Part shown: positions 63,045 through 64,000 of the stretch, piece by piece
Layout: every line of letters begins with the position of its first letter
Numbering within the stretch: the stretch's first letter is position 1
DNA from: Phaeobacter gallaeciensis DSM 26640
Lineage (GTDB): Bacteria > Pseudomonadota > Alphaproteobacteria > Rhodobacterales > Rhodobacteraceae
Direction: 5' to 3'
Assembly (NCBI RefSeq): GCF_000511385.1
Contig: NC_023139.1
Coordinates: 45,816 to 109,815 of the forward strand
DNA length: 64,000 bases
Notes under the pieces: model-generated
Database searches by the model: none
What the model saw: only the letters and a program-made list of their open reading frames with translations
What the model was told of the DNA's origin: nothing
Made by a program: the position numbers and the translations under genes

Positions 63045-63788
63045 ATGGCAGAACGAGCAGACCGAGAAAAACCCATGCAAGAGCCTGACATTCAAACGGC
63101 AGCCAAGAAAAAGCGAACACGCCTTTCTCCGCAAGACAGGGAGCACCTGATCCTGACAGGGGCAATCGAATTTGTGGCGGATCGCGGGTTTGCCTTCTCA
63201 ACTCGCGAATTGGCCCGGCATCTCAACGTCAGCCAGAGTCTGCTGTATCGGTATTTTGCAACCAGAGAAGAGATTATCGAGAAGATCTATGAAAGGGTCT
63301 ATGTCGGACGCTGGAATCCGGAATGGGATGAAATCCTACGAGACCGGAAGCTGAGCGTTCAGCAGCGGTTGGAATGCTACCTTTTGGACTACGCCAAGGT
63401 GGTGCTTCAGAAGGACTGGGTGCGCATTTTTCTGCTCTCTGCCTTCGAAGACCCCGTCATTTCTCAGCGATATGTTTCGATGCTGCGGCGGCGGATTTTT
63501 GAGCCATTGCTGGAAGAACAGCTCGTCAGCATGGGTCTAGAAGCGATTTCGAACCCCGAAGACCGCGAACTTGCATTGGAGCTAATCTGGGGCTACCACT
63601 CAAGCATCTTCTACCTCGGGGTGCGGCAGTGGGTCTACAAGACCCCAACACAGGTGAACATCGAAACTCTGGTTCGCAGCAGAACACGCAGTTTCCTTGT
63701 TGGGTTCGAGGCATTTTTGAGCGATCTCAACCACCCTGAAATCGCAACAGCGCCTCCCTCGGACATTATTGGACAAGCCGGGGTTTGA
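63045..63788 (+). CDS. TetR-family transcriptional regulator
   Basis: 247 residues. Helix-turn-helix at about residues 32-78: L-I-L-T-G-A-I-E-F-V-A-D-R-G-F-A-F-S-T-R-E-L-A-R, then N-V-S-Q-S-L-L-Y-R-Y-F-A-T-R-E-E-I. A basic K-K-K-R-T-R stretch precedes it. ATG 63045 or 63075 are both possible. Same strand as the TRAP operon, 43 bp after DctM, so probably its regulator. Confidence 0.85.
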   Translation: MAERADREKPMQEPDIQTAAKKKRTRLSPQDREHLILTGAIEFVADRGFAFSTRELARHLNVSQSLLYRYFATREEIIEKIYERVYVGRWNPEWDEILRDRKLSVQQRLECYLLDYAKVVLQKDWVRIFLLSAFEDPVISQRYVSMLRRRIFEPLLEEQLVSMGLEAISNPEDRELALELIWGYHSSIFYLGVRQWVYKTPTQVNIETLVRSRTRSFLVGFEAFLSDLNHPEIATAPPSDIIGQAGV

Positions 63789-63928
63789 ACGCATTTCCCC
63801 TCTCCCCTGCTCCGTTATCCTGCAGCTTCTGCAGCAAGTATGCCAAGAGCGGTGTGGCGGTTTAAGATGGCGACACGAACCAAGGTTTGCGCAGCAAAGC
63901 CGCGCAGCATGAAGAAGAGCCCCCTGCC

Positions 63929-64000
63929 CTACAAATACAGATCAAAGTCCCAGTTTAGGCTCTGATTCCGGATCTGCGACATTTCCAGTTGTGGCCCTGA
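63929..64000 (-). CDS. C-terminal end of an unidentified protein, cut by window edge
   Basis: On the minus strand an open frame runs from the window edge to TAG at 63929-63931 and ends E-M-S-Q-I-R-N-Q-S-L-N-W-D-F-D-L-Y-L. Composition is protein-like but only about 23 residues are visible, so no family can be named. The 140 bp between it and the TetR stop hold no gene. Confidence 0.3.
   Translation of the reverse strand, partial: SGPQLEMSQIRNQSLNWDFDLYL

Overview
The window looks like an accessory catabolic region from a marine alphaproteobacterium of the Roseobacter group (Rhodobacteraceae). The support for this is the density of TRAP transporters (one TAXI-type, one DctPQM-type), the GbcAB-type Rieske oxygenase, the IclR, LysR and TetR regulators, the moderately high GC and the family profile. 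This is inferred from gene content; no rRNA, tRNA or plasmid replication gene is present to fix the taxon or replicon.

Region 1 (1-4.8 kb) is a complete gentisate operon: 3-hydroxybenzoate 6-hydroxylase-type monooxygenase, fumarylpyruvate hydrolase, GST-type maleylpyruvate isomerase, gentisate 1,2-dioxygenase and a small protein resembling mycothiol-dependent maleylpyruvate isomerases. An outer-membrane beta-barrel protein follows. Region 2 (6.5-11.7 kb) has a frameshifted MarR gene, dienelactone hydrolase, a frameshifted class II aldolase, a homogentisate-dioxygenase-like bicupin, a zinc alcohol dehydrogenase and a signal-less TAXI-type binding-fold protein. Region 3 (11.8-24.3 kb) has an MhpA-type hydroxylase, FAH-family hydrolase and type I extradiol dioxygenase divergent from an IclR gene. 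After a small MITE-like element come an ABM-domain protein, second copies of the TAXI-like protein and the dienelactone hydrolase, a ferredoxin reductase, and an SCP2 / two-cupin / IclR / flavodoxin set.

Region 4 (24.4-38.6 kb) is a long minus-strand hydroxyquinol module: FAD phenol hydroxylase, maleylacetate reductase, a Liv-type ABC importer, hydroxyquinol 1,2-dioxygenase, a beta-keto acid cleavage enzyme (BKACE), a TAXI-TRAP importer and a PxpA/YcsF protein, with a divergent TetR regulator. The likely route is phenolic substrate to hydroxyquinol, maleylacetate and 3-oxoadipate. BKACE may then replace the usual CoA-transferase/thiolase step, since no pcaIJF-type genes are seen.

Region 5 (38.6-42.7 kb) is a graveyard of decayed IS6- and IS3-family elements around an MFS transporter. 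Region 6 (42.7-54.7 kb) has gbcAB behind a cobalamin riboswitch, a LysR gene, a quinone-reductase-like enzyme, RidA, a signal-less OpuAC-like protein and a five-gene ABC importer whose two ATPases show complementary decay of one ATP site. Region 7 (54.7-64 kb) has a LysR/old-yellow-enzyme pair, an EamA exporter, an SDR, a VOC protein, a cupin, a DctPQM TRAP importer and a TetR regulator.

The most unusual items are: two signal-less TAXI-like proteins encoded inside ring-cleavage clusters; a pair of 3-hydroxyanthranilate-dioxygenase-like cupins with electron-transfer neighbours; the BKACE in a hydroxyquinol pathway; a cobalamin riboswitch in front of a glycine-betaine-type Rieske oxygenase; and several recent-looking gene disruptions (MarR, aldolase, flavodoxin).
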